Assembly (NCBI RefSeq): GCF_030719215.1
Contig: NZ_CP120983.1
Location: forward strand, 5,766,001-5,830,000
Length of the DNA stretch: 64,000 nt
Direction: 5' to 3'
Source of the DNA: Streptomyces sp. Alt3
Lineage (GTDB): Bacteria > Actinomycetota > Actinomycetes > Streptomycetales > Streptomycetaceae
A program made the position numbers and the translations under genes. Numbering within the stretch: position 1 is the stretch's first letter; the number at the start of each line of letters is the position of its first letter. Below, piece after piece: positions 8,179-16,997 of this stretch. The notes under the pieces are model-generated. The model was not told where the DNA came from and made no database searches. It was given only the letters and a program-made list of their open reading frames with translations.

Positions 8179-9738
8179 CCATGGCTCCCCTCGGCCTCAT
8201 GTCCGAAAAGAGATGGAACGTGCAGCCGATGGTGCGTCCGGGAAATGGTCGGCGACAGGGCGGCGAACGTCTTGAAAGAGTCTCGAAAGGGAACCGTGGA
8301 AGTGGTAGTCACGCTCATGGCAAGAAATGCAACAAAATCCCGCCGAGGCGTCAAATGATGCCGCGGTAAAGGACCTGGTGTCTTCCGGAGGTCAACCCGA
8401 CGGGCGTCCTCGTGTTGGACGATGGGTGGAAATTTGTGTTGCTCCAAGTTCACCTGGGCGACACTTTCAGTCGTCCGAAATGACATGCCTGCAGCCCCCG
8501 TGTCGATCTCGAGAAAAACCATGGTGCGAGATGCGCTCGTGCGGCAGTGGCGCGTCACCTCCATTGCTGGTCGGCCGCTTGGTCGCGAAGCTCATGGGTG
8601 GTCAACTCGGCGATCGTAGGCGATCCAATCACTGTCTGAACGCTGGTGTGGACCTCGACATTGAGATTGGCGCAAATCTGCCTCTATCGATGGCGTGTTC
8701 GAATGTTTTTCCGCTGTGCACTCGTTTTGCATCCGTCCTCGGCGCCGCCCACTTCTTCGTGTCAGGCGTTACCGCAAACGTCCTCATGGGCGGCGCCGCC
8801 GGAGTGATGCTGTTCCAGCGCGACCTGCTCTCCACCGGCGCCCGCGATGGCGTCATGCTCATCGGTTGGAGTGGGCCGTCGGGCGCGCGGTGACCGACAA
8901 TCGCACCCGGCGCCGTGACACCGCCCTCACCCCCGGCGTCGCCCACGCCGATTCCGCCGCAACGACCCCACGGGCCCGGATCCAGGCCGCCCAACTCCTC
9001 TTCATGCGAAGGGGCATGGAAGACAGTGCGGGCCATGCGACAGCACCCTCGGCATGCCTGCTGGGTCCGTCACGAGTCGTGACACCCCCTGAAGGCGGCG
9101 CTGAGCGGGTGGTGTCACGCCGTCGACCCGCAGGCCGAGACGGCGTGAGGCGGGAGCGCCAACTGACCTGCGGCACCCACACCTTCATGGTCACCGGGCG
9201 ACGAACAGGGGACTTCGTCGCCCGGTTCGCCCGGCGCGGACGCCGGCTGTCCCAATCGGCCGGCAGGTGATCACCGAAGCGAACCACAATCGCGTACGGA
9301 AGGTCCCCGCATCGGCCTGTGCCCCGGCCGCCGAGGCGCACGCCCCCGGGATCCGCGACGGTGCCTGGGCGGTGAATCCGTACGGGGCGCTCGATGTGCG
9401 TCGACCGGCCAGCAGTCCGGAGCGGCCTCGCGACCTCGCTGTTTGCCGTAGGAGTAAAACTCTTTCCCCCGAGCGAATGCTTCGTATAGGGAAACTCTCG
9501 TCGATGCCGTCCGTGCGAGGCTGCCTCGATCCTTGAACCACAAAGCAACTTCCTTGAGGGCCTCGCTGCCCGCGCATAGCCTCCACTCGCAGAAGCCGAT
9601 AAGGCCGTACTGCCCAGTCGTGGTCGCGTACTTCTTCCGTCTTCGCCGTCAGTCTTCCGTGCGACTCGGGAAACGGGCGCAAATCGATTCGAGTCGCGAC
9701 TGCGTGACCGCACAAGGAAACGATGTGGAGATTGAGTA
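8179..9738. other. Long gene-poor region upstream of the methyltransferase
   Basis: About 1.56 kb, locally less GC-biased than its neighbours. Open frames on both strands lack recognisable domains, ribosome sites and third-position GC bias. Three copies of the 9-mer CGTGACACC lie at 8914-8922, 9078-9086 and, inverted, 9111-9119. One of them is part of the 15-base dyad at 9069-9083. It probably holds promoters for the divergent operons (ImmA set, methyltransferase set), perhaps plus decayed sequence. Confidence 0.5.
8914..9119. repeat. Three CGTGACACC repeats, one inside a 15-base dyad
   Basis: CGTGACACC occurs at 8914-8922 and 9078-9086, and as its reverse complement at 9111-9119. The middle copy overlaps a perfect dyad GTCACGA-G-TCGTGAC at 9069-9083. 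The last two copies face each other across 24 nt. The arrangement looks like a multi-site operator, but a chance element in GC-rich DNA is possible. Confidence 0.4.
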
Positions 9739-10737
9739 ATGCTACCCAGTGCGTTGGAAAAAGCGATGTACGGCGTGTATGCGACAACCGCAGTGCATTT
9801 GGCGGGCAAGCACGGTGTTTTCGGCTTGCTCACTGCCGAGGAGGCGCCCACCGGCAAGATCGCCAGTGAACTCGGGCTCGACGAGGAGACCCTCGACCGG
9901 CTGTTGATCCTCCTCGACTCCTTCGGCGTCATCGAGCGGAACGAGCACGGTGCGTACCGCATCTCCGCGGAGATGGCGCCCTTCCTCGACCCGGAGAGTT
10001 CACGCTCGGTCGGCGGCTTCCTCAGCCATGTGATGAACAGCACCCTCGGTCGGCTGCCGCAGCTGGACAGCTACCTGACGGCCGGGAAGTCGGCCGTGGA
10101 CGCCGCCCTGCCTGCCCCGTTCGACGTCATGTACAGGACTCCGAAACTCACCGAGGAGTTCCTGGAGGCCATGTGGCAGCTCACCTACGACGTCTCCCGC
10201 GAACTGGTACCCATGGCCGGGCTCGCCGAGGTCCGGCATCTGGTGGACATCGGCGGTGCGAGCGGGCCGTTCTGCGTGGCCGCGCTGGAGGCGACCCCCG
10301 GCCTGAGCGCCACGGTGTTCGAGCTGCCCGAGGTCGGCCCTTATGTGGCTGACACCGTCGAGCGGTACGGCCTGCAGGGCAGGCTGGACTTCGCCGCCGG
10401 TGACTTCCACCAGGACGAGTTCCCGTCGACCGAGTGCGTCGCGTTCGGCTACGTCCTCTCCGGCTGGACCGACGAGATCGGCCTGGAGCTGCTGCGCAAG
10501 GCGCATCGCGCGTGCGCCGACGGCGGCCGAGTCCTGATCATGGACCGCCTCTTCGACGACGACCGCCGCGGGCCGCTGCCCACCGCCGTGATGAACCTGT
10601 CGATGCACGTCGAGGCGAAGGGCCGGCACAGGACCGCGGCCGAGTACGTCGGCCTGCTGGAGAGCGCGGGGTTCGTCGACTGCGAGGTGCATCGCACGTC
10701 GCAGGACAAGCAGTTGGTCATCGGTCTCAAGAGATGA
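9739..10737 (+). CDS. SAM-dependent methyltransferase, O-methyltransferase family 2 fold, His-to-Ser at the usual base
   Basis: 332 residues. The N-terminus is a winged-helix dimerisation domain ('HGVFGLLTAEEAPTGKIASE'), and the rest is a Rossmann SAM domain with motif I at residues 169-177 ('VDIGGASGP'). In family-2 O-methyltransferases the LHDW motif supplies a catalytic histidine; here it reads 'VLSGWTD', with Ser241 at that position. That argues against simple phenol O-methylation by general base and leaves C-methylation or an altered mechanism open. The ATG at 9739 has GGAG 8 nt upstream. The dioxygenase-like gene follows after 58 nt, so the two probably act on the same precursor amino acid. 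Confidence 0.85.
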   Translation: MLPSALEKAMYGVYATTAVHLAGKHGVFGLLTAEEAPTGKIASELGLDEETLDRLLILLDSFGVIERNEHGAYRISAEMAPFLDPESSRSVGGFLSHVMNSTLGRLPQLDSYLTAGKSAVDAALPAPFDVMYRTPKLTEEFLEAMWQLTYDVSRELVPMAGLAEVRHLVDIGGASGPFCVAALEATPGLSATVFELPEVGPYVADTVERYGLQGRLDFAAGDFHQDEFPSTECVAFGYVLSGWTDEIGLELLRKAHRACADGGRVLIMDRLFDDDRRGPLPTAVMNLSMHVEAKGRHRTAAEYVGLLESAGFVDCEVHRTSQDKQLVIGLKR

Positions 10738-10795
10738 AACGTCATGCCACGGCTCGATGACGGCCCGTGGCTCCGACCGCAGCCATGGAGGACAG

Positions 10796-11950
10796 ATGGA
10801 GACCGGACTGGCGTCCTTGCAATTCCCGGGACGGTGCGACGAGGTCATACAGCTTCAGCAGAGGGCGGGCCGAGGCGCGCTGACCGGGGATGAGCGCGCC
10901 CTGCTGGCCAAGCTCTACGAAGAGACGTACGCGGACCGCAGAGCCGGGAGCGAGGTGATGCGACTGTTGACCCGGACGTTCAGCCGGGAACCCATCCCGG
11001 AGTACTACCGCTACTCCAACCTGCACGTCTACTCGTGGTTCCTCGACCTGTATCCGACCGAACCCGTGGCCGGTGCCGTGCTGGCGCTGGAGGCGACGCT
11101 GGCCGACCTGGACGCGGTCGAGCGGCGCGCGGCTCCCCGGCTGACGGCCGCCGATCACACCGAGGAGCGGTTGGCCAGGCTGGACGCACTGCGCGAGCAG
11201 ATCGGGCGGCTGCGCGTGGAGACCGACGGGGACACGACGGCAGCCGAGGTGATCGACCGGGCGCGTGGCGACGGGCTGGCGTGCTGGCAGGCGCTCGTAC
11301 TGACCCGCTGCTCCGGTTTCCTCGCCTCGGGCGACCATCACGAGAACGTCTTCCTGCGCTCGGTGCAGGCGTGCGAGCTGGCCTTCTACCTGATCCGCTA
11401 CTTCGCTGTGAGGGCGCGGACGTCGATCGGGCGCGGCGACGGCCAGGCGCGAGCGCTGATGGCGCAGCTGGCCCACTACGTGGAGTTGCCCAGCCACATA
11501 TTCCACATGCTGCAGACGCTGACCCCGGACCTGTTCCTGAACTTCCGTGACGCCACCGGTGAGGCCAGCGCCGTCCAGTCGCTGAACTACCACATGATGG
11601 AACTGGCGGTGTACGGCTACGACGCGCGCAAGATCGAGGCGTACTCGAAGTTCGATCACCTGCGTGAACTGACCCTGCCGCCGCTGCGCTCGGTGCGTCC
11701 GTTGCGCGACGTGGTGCTCAGGTCGGGCGACCCGGAGCTGACCGAGGCACTCGCAGGAGTCGAACGCAGGCTGCTGACCTGGCGCGGCAGACACTACGGA
11801 TTCGGCCGCCGCTACCTGCCCGGGGTCAAGGGATCCGGCGGAACCGAAGGTGCCGGTTACCTGAAGCGGTTCGTCCACAAGGACAACTTGATCCCTGAAC
11901 CCATCACCACCGCACCCGGGCTCGATCTGCTGGGGTTCGCGTTCCGTTGA
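10796..11950 (+). CDS. Tryptophan 2,3-dioxygenase-fold heme enzyme, atypical active site
   Basis: 384 residues matching the TDO superfamily: 'VQACELAFYLI' at the site of the TDO 'QHQTYELW' helix, 'TLTPDLFLNFRDATGEASAV' at the 'TPxxFLxFRxxL..SGFQS' loop, and W329-R-x-x-H333 (the expected proximal heme ligand) followed by a glycine-rich 'GSGGTEGAGYL' loop. By my alignment the distal histidine of canonical TDO is Val190 and the SGF motif is lost, so normal kynurenine formation is doubtful. Family members in peptide clusters (MarE type) oxidise tryptophan derivatives differently. The ATG at 10796 follows GGAGG by 5 nt. It is the likely partner of the preceding methyltransferase. Confidence 0.82.
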   Translation: METGLASLQFPGRCDEVIQLQQRAGRGALTGDERALLAKLYEETYADRRAGSEVMRLLTRTFSREPIPEYYRYSNLHVYSWFLDLYPTEPVAGAVLALEATLADLDAVERRAAPRLTAADHTEERLARLDALREQIGRLRVETDGDTTAAEVIDRARGDGLACWQALVLTRCSGFLASGDHHENVFLRSVQACELAFYLIRYFAVRARTSIGRGDGQARALMAQLAHYVELPSHIFHMLQTLTPDLFLNFRDATGEASAVQSLNYHMMELAVYGYDARKIEAYSKFDHLRELTLPPLRSVRPLRDVVLRSGDPELTEALAGVERRLLTWRGRHYGFGRRYLPGVKGSGGTEGAGYLKRFVHKDNLIPEPITTAPGLDLLGFAFR

Positions 11951-12085
11951 CCCACCGGATCGGACGTCGGAGCTGCCGTGCCCGGCCGTTGCTCCGTTCT
12001 CCCTCGACCTGCCTCACGTGCCACGGCGAGCCCTGTCAGGCCCCGCTGTCGAAAGAGGCATTCCTTTACAGAAAGGACGATTTCC

Positions 12086-13081
12086 TTGTTGAACCGACGA
12101 ATGAGAAGCGTGCTCGCTGCGGCGACGCTCACGGCGGCACTCGGGCTCGTGCCGGTCGGCACGAGTCAGGCGGCGGCCTGCCAATGGCAGAAGACGCTGT
12201 GGGAACTGCCGCCCACCACCGATCTCGGCACGCTGTACGCGAGCGACGGCGGCCGATACGGAGTCGGCGTCACCGGAACCAGGTCCCGCACCTGGCCGTA
12301 CGGCTACAAGGAGAAGCAGGGGACGCTGTGGGACAACAAGAAGGTCGTGTTGCGGCTGCCCTCGATCACGCCGGTCGACGTCAACGCGGCAGGCCTCATC
12401 GCGGGCAACGGCCTCTTCGACGGCACGTTCACAGGCGTGACGGTGACCCGCACCGGGACGACGGCTCCGCTGCCGTTCGATCCGTCCTGGGACCACTCGT
12501 CGGCCGACGCGATCAACAACGCCGGTGACATCGCCGGGACCGCCTCGGTCGGGTCGAAGCGCGTCCTGGTGGTGTGGCCGGCGAGCGCCCCGGGGACCTA
12601 CCGCGAACTGGCTGTCCCCGAGACCAGGAGTCTCACGGCCACCGACATCGACGAGCAGGGCAGGATCGTCGGGTACACCGACACGGAGGGATTCGTCACG
12701 GACACCAGCGGTCAGTGGCACACTCTCGCCGCACAAGGCCCCAACGGGATGGGCACTCCGTGGGCGATCCGGGACGGGCGCGTTGTGGGCAGTATGGACA
12801 GTGACACGACTTACGCCGCGGCCGAATGGAATGATCAGGGTTCGCCGGTCCGGACCATCAAGAATGGCGCCATCTCGGCAAAGGCCATCGGTGGTGCGGG
12901 AACCGTGGGCGGCCTGGGGTTCGTCAACTCGACTCCGCGGGCTGTCCTGTGGCGTGACGGCGTGGTTGCCGACCCGTTGTCCGGGGTCTCGGACTACTTC
13001 GGACTCACGGCGATCAGCACCGACGAAAAGACTCTCATCGGGAGCGATACCTCCACACCCGCGCAGTACGACTGCGTCTGA
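12086..13081 (+). CDS. Secreted HAF-repeat (beta-propeller-like) protein
   Basis: About 331 residues with an N-terminal Sec signal peptide (positive start, hydrophobic 'LAAATLTAALGLVPVG', cleavage near 'SQA-AAC'). The mature part has repeated 'ATDIDEQGRIVG', 'INNAGDIAGT', 'VNAAGLIAGN' motifs typical of HAF repeats. No catalytic motif is seen. The TTG at 12086 is chosen because GAAAGGA at 12071-12077 sits 8 nt upstream; TTG 12089 and ATG 12101 are alternatives. It lies between the tailoring genes and the ABC exporter. An extracellular binding, immunity or adaptor role is only a guess. Confidence 0.72.
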   Translation: MLNRRMRSVLAAATLTAALGLVPVGTSQAAACQWQKTLWELPPTTDLGTLYASDGGRYGVGVTGTRSRTWPYGYKEKQGTLWDNKKVVLRLPSITPVDVNAAGLIAGNGLFDGTFTGVTVTRTGTTAPLPFDPSWDHSSADAINNAGDIAGTASVGSKRVLVVWPASAPGTYRELAVPETRSLTATDIDEQGRIVGYTDTEGFVTDTSGQWHTLAAQGPNGMGTPWAIRDGRVVGSMDSDTTYAAAEWNDQGSPVRTIKNGAISAKAIGGAGTVGGLGFVNSTPRAVLWRDGVVADPLSGVSDYFGLTAISTDEKTLIGSDTSTPAQYDCV

Positions 13082-13090
13082 CGCCCGACG

Positions 13091-13121
13091 CCGGCAGCTC
13101 CTCGCCGAAGAGGGCTGCCGG
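13091..13121 (+). terminator. Probable terminator after the HAF-repeat gene
   Basis: Arms CCGGCAGC (13091-13098) and GCTGCCGG (13114-13121) form an 8-bp GC-rich stem starting 10 nt after the stop codon. Confidence 0.6.
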
Positions 13122-13352
13122 TTATCCGCCCGAAGGCCTCGGCAAGACCGCATATCCGGGATTCCGGGGTTCGGTAGGCGGTTCGAACGGTTCGAATAGC
13201 AGGCCCGCCTCCGGTTGTCCTTCGAACTCTCCATGAAAGTCGTGTGGGGCTTCCGTGATCCCTGAATTACCGATGTCCTGTTCCGGCGGTTTCGACCACC
13301 CCGTGACGGGGGAGGGTGGCAGGTGGCGGCGCGGCCTGGGTAGGCTCCAGTC

Positions 13353-14111
13353 ATGTTTCGAACTGCGCGCAGCGCCACACCAGTTGACTGGTCGATTCGA
13401 TTAGATTCGGTATCCAAAGTGTATGGCTCGGCAAAGAGCCCGGTGCAGGCCCTGGATGCCGTGAGCATCGAACTGCGGCGCGGCACCTTCACTGCCGTAA
13501 TGGGACCTTCCGGTTCAGGTAAGAGCACATTTCTCAATTGCGCGGCAGGCTTGGATCGGCCAACTTCGGGTTCCGTTTGGCTGGGTGACGTCGAGTTGTC
13601 GAACCTCGACGAGATCCAGCTCACCGAGGTGCGACGGGAGCGAATCGGCTTCATCTTCCAGGCCTACAATTTGCTCGGATCACTGACCGTCGAGGAGAAC
13701 GTCTCGCTTCCGCTGCGCCTCGCGGACCGGAAGACCGACCGTGCGTTCCTGCGCGAGGTGCTCACCGCGGTCGGCCTCGGTGAGCACCTCAAGCGGCGGC
13801 CGAGCGAGCTCTCCGGTGGTCAGCAGCAGCGAGTCGCGGTCGCCCGCGCGCTGATCACCCGGCCCGACGCCGTGGTCGCGGACGAGCCGACCGGAGCGCT
13901 GGACTCCCGGTCCAGCAAACAGGTCCTGGAACTGTTGCGACACGTCGTGGACAACATGGGGCAGACGGTGCTGATGGTCACCCACGACCCGGTCGCCGCC
14001 TCGTACGCCGACTCGGTGGTGTTCCTGGCCGACGGCAGGCTTGCGGGCGAGATGCAACGCCCCACCTCGGAGCAGGTCGCGTCGCGCATGACGCACCTGG
14101 GCGAGTGGTGA
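13353..14111 (+). CDS. ABC transporter ATP-binding protein (MacB/LolD type)
   Basis: 252 residues with Walker A GPSGSGKST (51-59), 'FQAYNLLGSLTVEENVSLPL' after the Q-loop, the signature LSGGQ (153-157), Walker B ending in ADEPTGALD and the H-loop 'VTHDP'. It is the energising subunit for the FtsX/MacB-type permease encoded immediately downstream. Leu17 is a TTA codon (13401-13403), suggesting bldA dependence of the exporter. No Shine-Dalgarno is evident. A TAGGCT box at 13341-13346 lies 6 nt before the ATG, so translation may be leaderless. Export of, or resistance to, the cluster product is likely; cell-envelope stress response is the alternative. Confidence 0.93.
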   Translation: MFRTARSATPVDWSIRLDSVSKVYGSAKSPVQALDAVSIELRRGTFTAVMGPSGSGKSTFLNCAAGLDRPTSGSVWLGDVELSNLDEIQLTEVRRERIGFIFQAYNLLGSLTVEENVSLPLRLADRKTDRAFLREVLTAVGLGEHLKRRPSELSGGQQQRVAVARALITRPDAVVADEPTGALDSRSSKQVLELLRHVVDNMGQTVLMVTHDPVAASYADSVVFLADGRLAGEMQRPTSEQVASRMTHLGEW

Positions 14112-16714
14112 TCCGCCTCATTCGACGACTGGTCCGCCTCGTGGTGCCGTACCGCAAGGACCTGTCGCTTGCGTGGAGCACGATCAAGGGGCGCAAGGGG
14201 GGGTTCATCGGTTCCTTCGTCGCGATCGCCGCGGGTTCGGCGGTGATCACCGCCTGCGGGATCCTGCTGATGTCCGGGCTCAACACCGGTGTGGTGCCTG
14301 AGCGGTACTCGGGCACGGCGGTAGCCATCGGCGGGGAGCAGTCGTACTGGCTGGACGAGAGCGCAGAGGTCCGCTACAGCGAGCGTGTCACGCTGCCCGC
14401 CGAGAAGGTCGACGCCGTGGCCGCCGTGCCCGGTGTCAAGTCCGCTGTCGGCGACGTCGACATCGACGTCAGCGTGCTGAACCAGGACGGCGAGGAGACG
14501 GGCGGCCCGGACGGTTTCCCGGTGTTCGGGCACGGCTGGTCCGGCGCGTCGCTCGGGCCTTTCCCGCTACGTGAGGGCAGTGCGCCCTCCGCGTCCGACG
14601 AAGTCGTACCCGACGCGGACCTTGCCCGGCGCGCGGACCTGTCGGTCGGCTCGAAGGTACGGATCGTGGTCGGCTCGATCCCCTCGACCTACCGTGTGGT
14701 GGGCATCGCCGGCCCGCCGAAGGGCGGGCTGGACCGGCAGTCCGCTGTGTTCTTCACCGATGACCGGGCGACCGAACTGTCTGGCCGTCCGGGCCGGGTG
14801 GACGCCATCGGTGTGCGCGCCGAACCCGGCGTGACCCCGGGGGCGCTGGCCGATCGGATCACGGCCGCGGTGCCACATGTGGTGGCACGCACCGGCACCG
14901 AACGCGGCGACGTGGAGTTCCTGGACGTGGGCGATGCCCGCAGCCTGGTGGTCGAGTCGTCGGCGTCGTTCGGCGGCACCATGGTGCTGATCGTGGTGTT
15001 CGTGGTGGCGACCACTCTCGGGCTGTCGGTGCAGCAGCGCAGGCGGGAACTGGCTCTGCTGCGCGCCATCGGTGCGACGCCCAAGCAGATCCACTGGATG
15101 ATCGGCGCCGAGATGACCCTGGTGTCGTCGGCGGGTGCCCTGGTCGGTGCGATCCCCGGCATCGCGCTCGCCTTCGTGATGCGCGGCGTGTTCATCTTCG
15201 CCGACGCGATGCCGCCGGACTTCCGGATGGAAGTGGGGTGGCTGCCCTTCCTCGCCTCGCTGGTGCTCTGTATGGTCAGTGCCCGCCTCGGCGGGTGGCT
15301 GGTCGCGCGCCGGGTGGCCAGGACCAGCCCGGTCGAGGCGCTCGGGGACGCGGCCATCGAGCCCAAGAAGCTCGGCTGGATCCGGTTGACCATCGGTTTC
15401 CTGCTCATCCCGCTCGGCCTGCTGCTGACCGTGAGCGATGTCGCGGTCTCGGGCGACTCGGTGGCCGACACCGCGGCTGCCGCGGTCCTGTTGTTCGTCG
15501 TGGCGCTCGGGTGCGTCGGGCCCTTGCTGCTCAGAGGCGCCATCCTGCTGTTCGGCTCGGTCCTGAACCGGCAGTCCAAGGCACCCGGTTTCCTCGCCCA
15601 TGCCAACGCGCGGGCCGGCGTACGGCGGCTCAGTACGGCAGCCACGCCGCTGGCCATGGGAGTGACGCTGGCCGCCGTGCAGGTGTTCGGAGCTTCCACG
15701 ACGACCGCGGCGTCGCAGGAGCAGTTCGAGGCCGGCCTCCGTGCCGACCGCGTGCTGACCGCGTCGTCCGGCGCCGGGGTGTCCCCGCAGGCTGTGGACG
15801 CCGTGCGCGGCGCGCCCGGGGTCGCCGTGGTGACGCCGGTCGCGCGGATGCGGGTGCTGCTGACGTTTCCGTCCGAGGACAGCACCGCGACCAAGGTCTT
15901 CGCTGCCCAGGGTGTCGCGCCCGAACGGCTCTCCGACACCATGGACCTCGAGGTGATCGAGGGTGACATCGCGAAGCTGAAGGACGGGACGGTGGCGCTG
16001 AGCAGGGTTGTCGCGGAGACCGTCCGGGCGCACCGCGGGGAAACGGTCGACCTGCGGCTCGGCGACGGCACGGTGACCAAGCCACGGGTGGTGGCGATCT
16101 ACGAGAGGGGCTTGGGCTTCGGGGACGTCACCCTCCCCAACGAACTCGTCGTCGCGCACACGACATCGCAGGTCAACAGTGCGGTGCTGATCAGGGCCGA
16201 GGACGGAACCGATGCGAAGACGCTCGAGGGCGCGCTGCGGAACGCCGTCGAGCGCTACCCGACGGTCGAGGTGGGTGACCGGGAGGCATTCCGGAACGCG
16301 CCCGGGTCCGGCAGTTCGGGCGACTGGGCGCTCAACCTCCTGTTCCAGACCCTGCTTCTCGGCTACATCGCCATCGCCGTCGTGAACACCCTGGTGATGG
16401 CGACGGCGGCGCGGGTTCGTGAGTTCGCCATGCTGCAACTCATCGGCGCCAGCCGGGAGCAGGTTCGCGCGATGATGAACGGCGAGGCCAGGATCGTGAT
16501 CTTCTCGGCGCTGCTGTTCGGTCTGCTGGCGACGATCCCGCCGCTCGTCGGCATCAGCGACTCGCTGGCGAAGTCGCCCGTTCCCAGCATTTCCCCCTTC
16601 GGCCTCATCGCGATCGTGGCACTCACCGTCGCGCTCTCCTGGGGTTCGATCGCCATGGCCACCAAGTACGCCATGAGGCCTGCTCCGGTCGACGCGATCG
16701 GCGGGCGCGAGTGA
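14105..16714 (+). CDS. ABC transporter permease with two FtsX domains (MacB-like)
   Basis: 869 residues. An N-terminal membrane span and a large extracellular MacB-PCD-like domain (to about residue 275) are followed by an FtsX cassette of three spans ('LSVQQRRRELALLRAIGATP' is the typical FtsX coupling motif). The plan then repeats, with a second extracellular domain and a second FtsX cassette ('RVREFAMLQLIGASREQVRA'). Fused double-FtsX permeases of this size are common in actinobacteria. Start is GTG 14105 or 14108, overlapping the ATPase stop, so the two are coupled. A hairpin follows the stop. Together with the ATPase it forms a complete exporter. Confidence 0.92.
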   Translation: MVIRLIRRLVRLVVPYRKDLSLAWSTIKGRKGGFIGSFVAIAAGSAVITACGILLMSGLNTGVVPERYSGTAVAIGGEQSYWLDESAEVRYSERVTLPAEKVDAVAAVPGVKSAVGDVDIDVSVLNQDGEETGGPDGFPVFGHGWSGASLGPFPLREGSAPSASDEVVPDADLARRADLSVGSKVRIVVGSIPSTYRVVGIAGPPKGGLDRQSAVFFTDDRATELSGRPGRVDAIGVRAEPGVTPGALADRITAAVPHVVARTGTERGDVEFLDVGDARSLVVESSASFGGTMVLIVVFVVATTLGLSVQQRRRELALLRAIGATPKQIHWMIGAEMTLVSSAGALVGAIPGIALAFVMRGVFIFADAMPPDFRMEVGWLPFLASLVLCMVSARLGGWLVARRVARTSPVEALGDAAIEPKKLGWIRLTIGFLLIPLGLLLTVSDVAVSGDSVADTAAAAVLLFVVALGCVGPLLLRGAILLFGSVLNRQSKAPGFLAHANARAGVRRLSTAATPLAMGVTLAAVQVFGASTTTAASQEQFEAGLRADRVLTASSGAGVSPQAVDAVRGAPGVAVVTPVARMRVLLTFPSEDSTATKVFAAQGVAPERLSDTMDLEVIEGDIAKLKDGTVALSRVVAETVRAHRGETVDLRLGDGTVTKPRVVAIYERGLGFGDVTLPNELVVAHTTSQVNSAVLIRAEDGTDAKTLEGALRNAVERYPTVEVGDREAFRNAPGSGSSGDWALNLLFQTLLLGYIAIAVVNTLVMATAARVREFAMLQLIGASREQVRAMMNGEARIVIFSALLFGLLATIPPLVGISDSLAKSPVPSISPFGLIAIVALTVALSWGSIAMATKYAMRPAPVDAIGGRE

Positions 16715-16749
16715 TCCGGCCGATGGGCCGCTGACACCGCGGGAGCAAG

Positions 16750-16783
16750 CGATGGCGCCGCCGGGCATCCGGCGGCGCCATCG
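16750..16783 (+). terminator. Terminator after the ABC exporter operon
   Basis: The 14-base arm at 16750-16763 is exactly complementary to 16770-16783 with a six-base loop. It separates the exporter operon from the NRPS operon, which therefore needs its own promoter within 16784-16997. Confidence 0.8.
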
Positions 16784-16997
16784 GACCTCCGGGACCGAGC
16801 CTCGACCGGGTCCGGGCCGGGCATGATCGGCGCTGCTCCGTGCGGGCGGCAGCGGTCCCCGTACTCACATTGCCTGCTGACCGCCCTGTTTCGCCCTTCG
16901 CTCAAGTGCGTAGCTGGGGCGTGCCCCGTTGGAAAGACTTGGCGGCCGGCACGGCTTCCGCTGTGGAAGTGACGCCCAGACCGTAGAGGGAGGCCAC

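Noticed and set aside
7369..8358. Plus-strand frame opposite the ImmA-type gene
   Set aside because: Shadow of the minus-strand gene with HExxH; no independent evidence of coding.
8938..9040. TetR-like N-terminus ('RARIQAAQLLFMRRGME') in a plus-strand frame
   Set aside because: The similarity stops after about 17 residues, no recognition helix follows in any frame, and there is no ribosome site. It may be a decayed fragment or chance.
9739..10737. MppJ-type phenylpyruvate C-methyltransferase
   Set aside because: The surroundings suggested it, but the sequence does not resemble MppJ as I remember it beyond the general fold, so no specific substrate was assigned.
14567..16768. Very long minus-strand open frame opposite the ABC permease (and similar ones opposite both NRPS genes)
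   Set aside because: High-GC genes routinely leave stop-free antisense frames. The translations are low-complexity Arg/Gly/His/Asp strings without domains, whereas the plus strand has clear conserved proteins.
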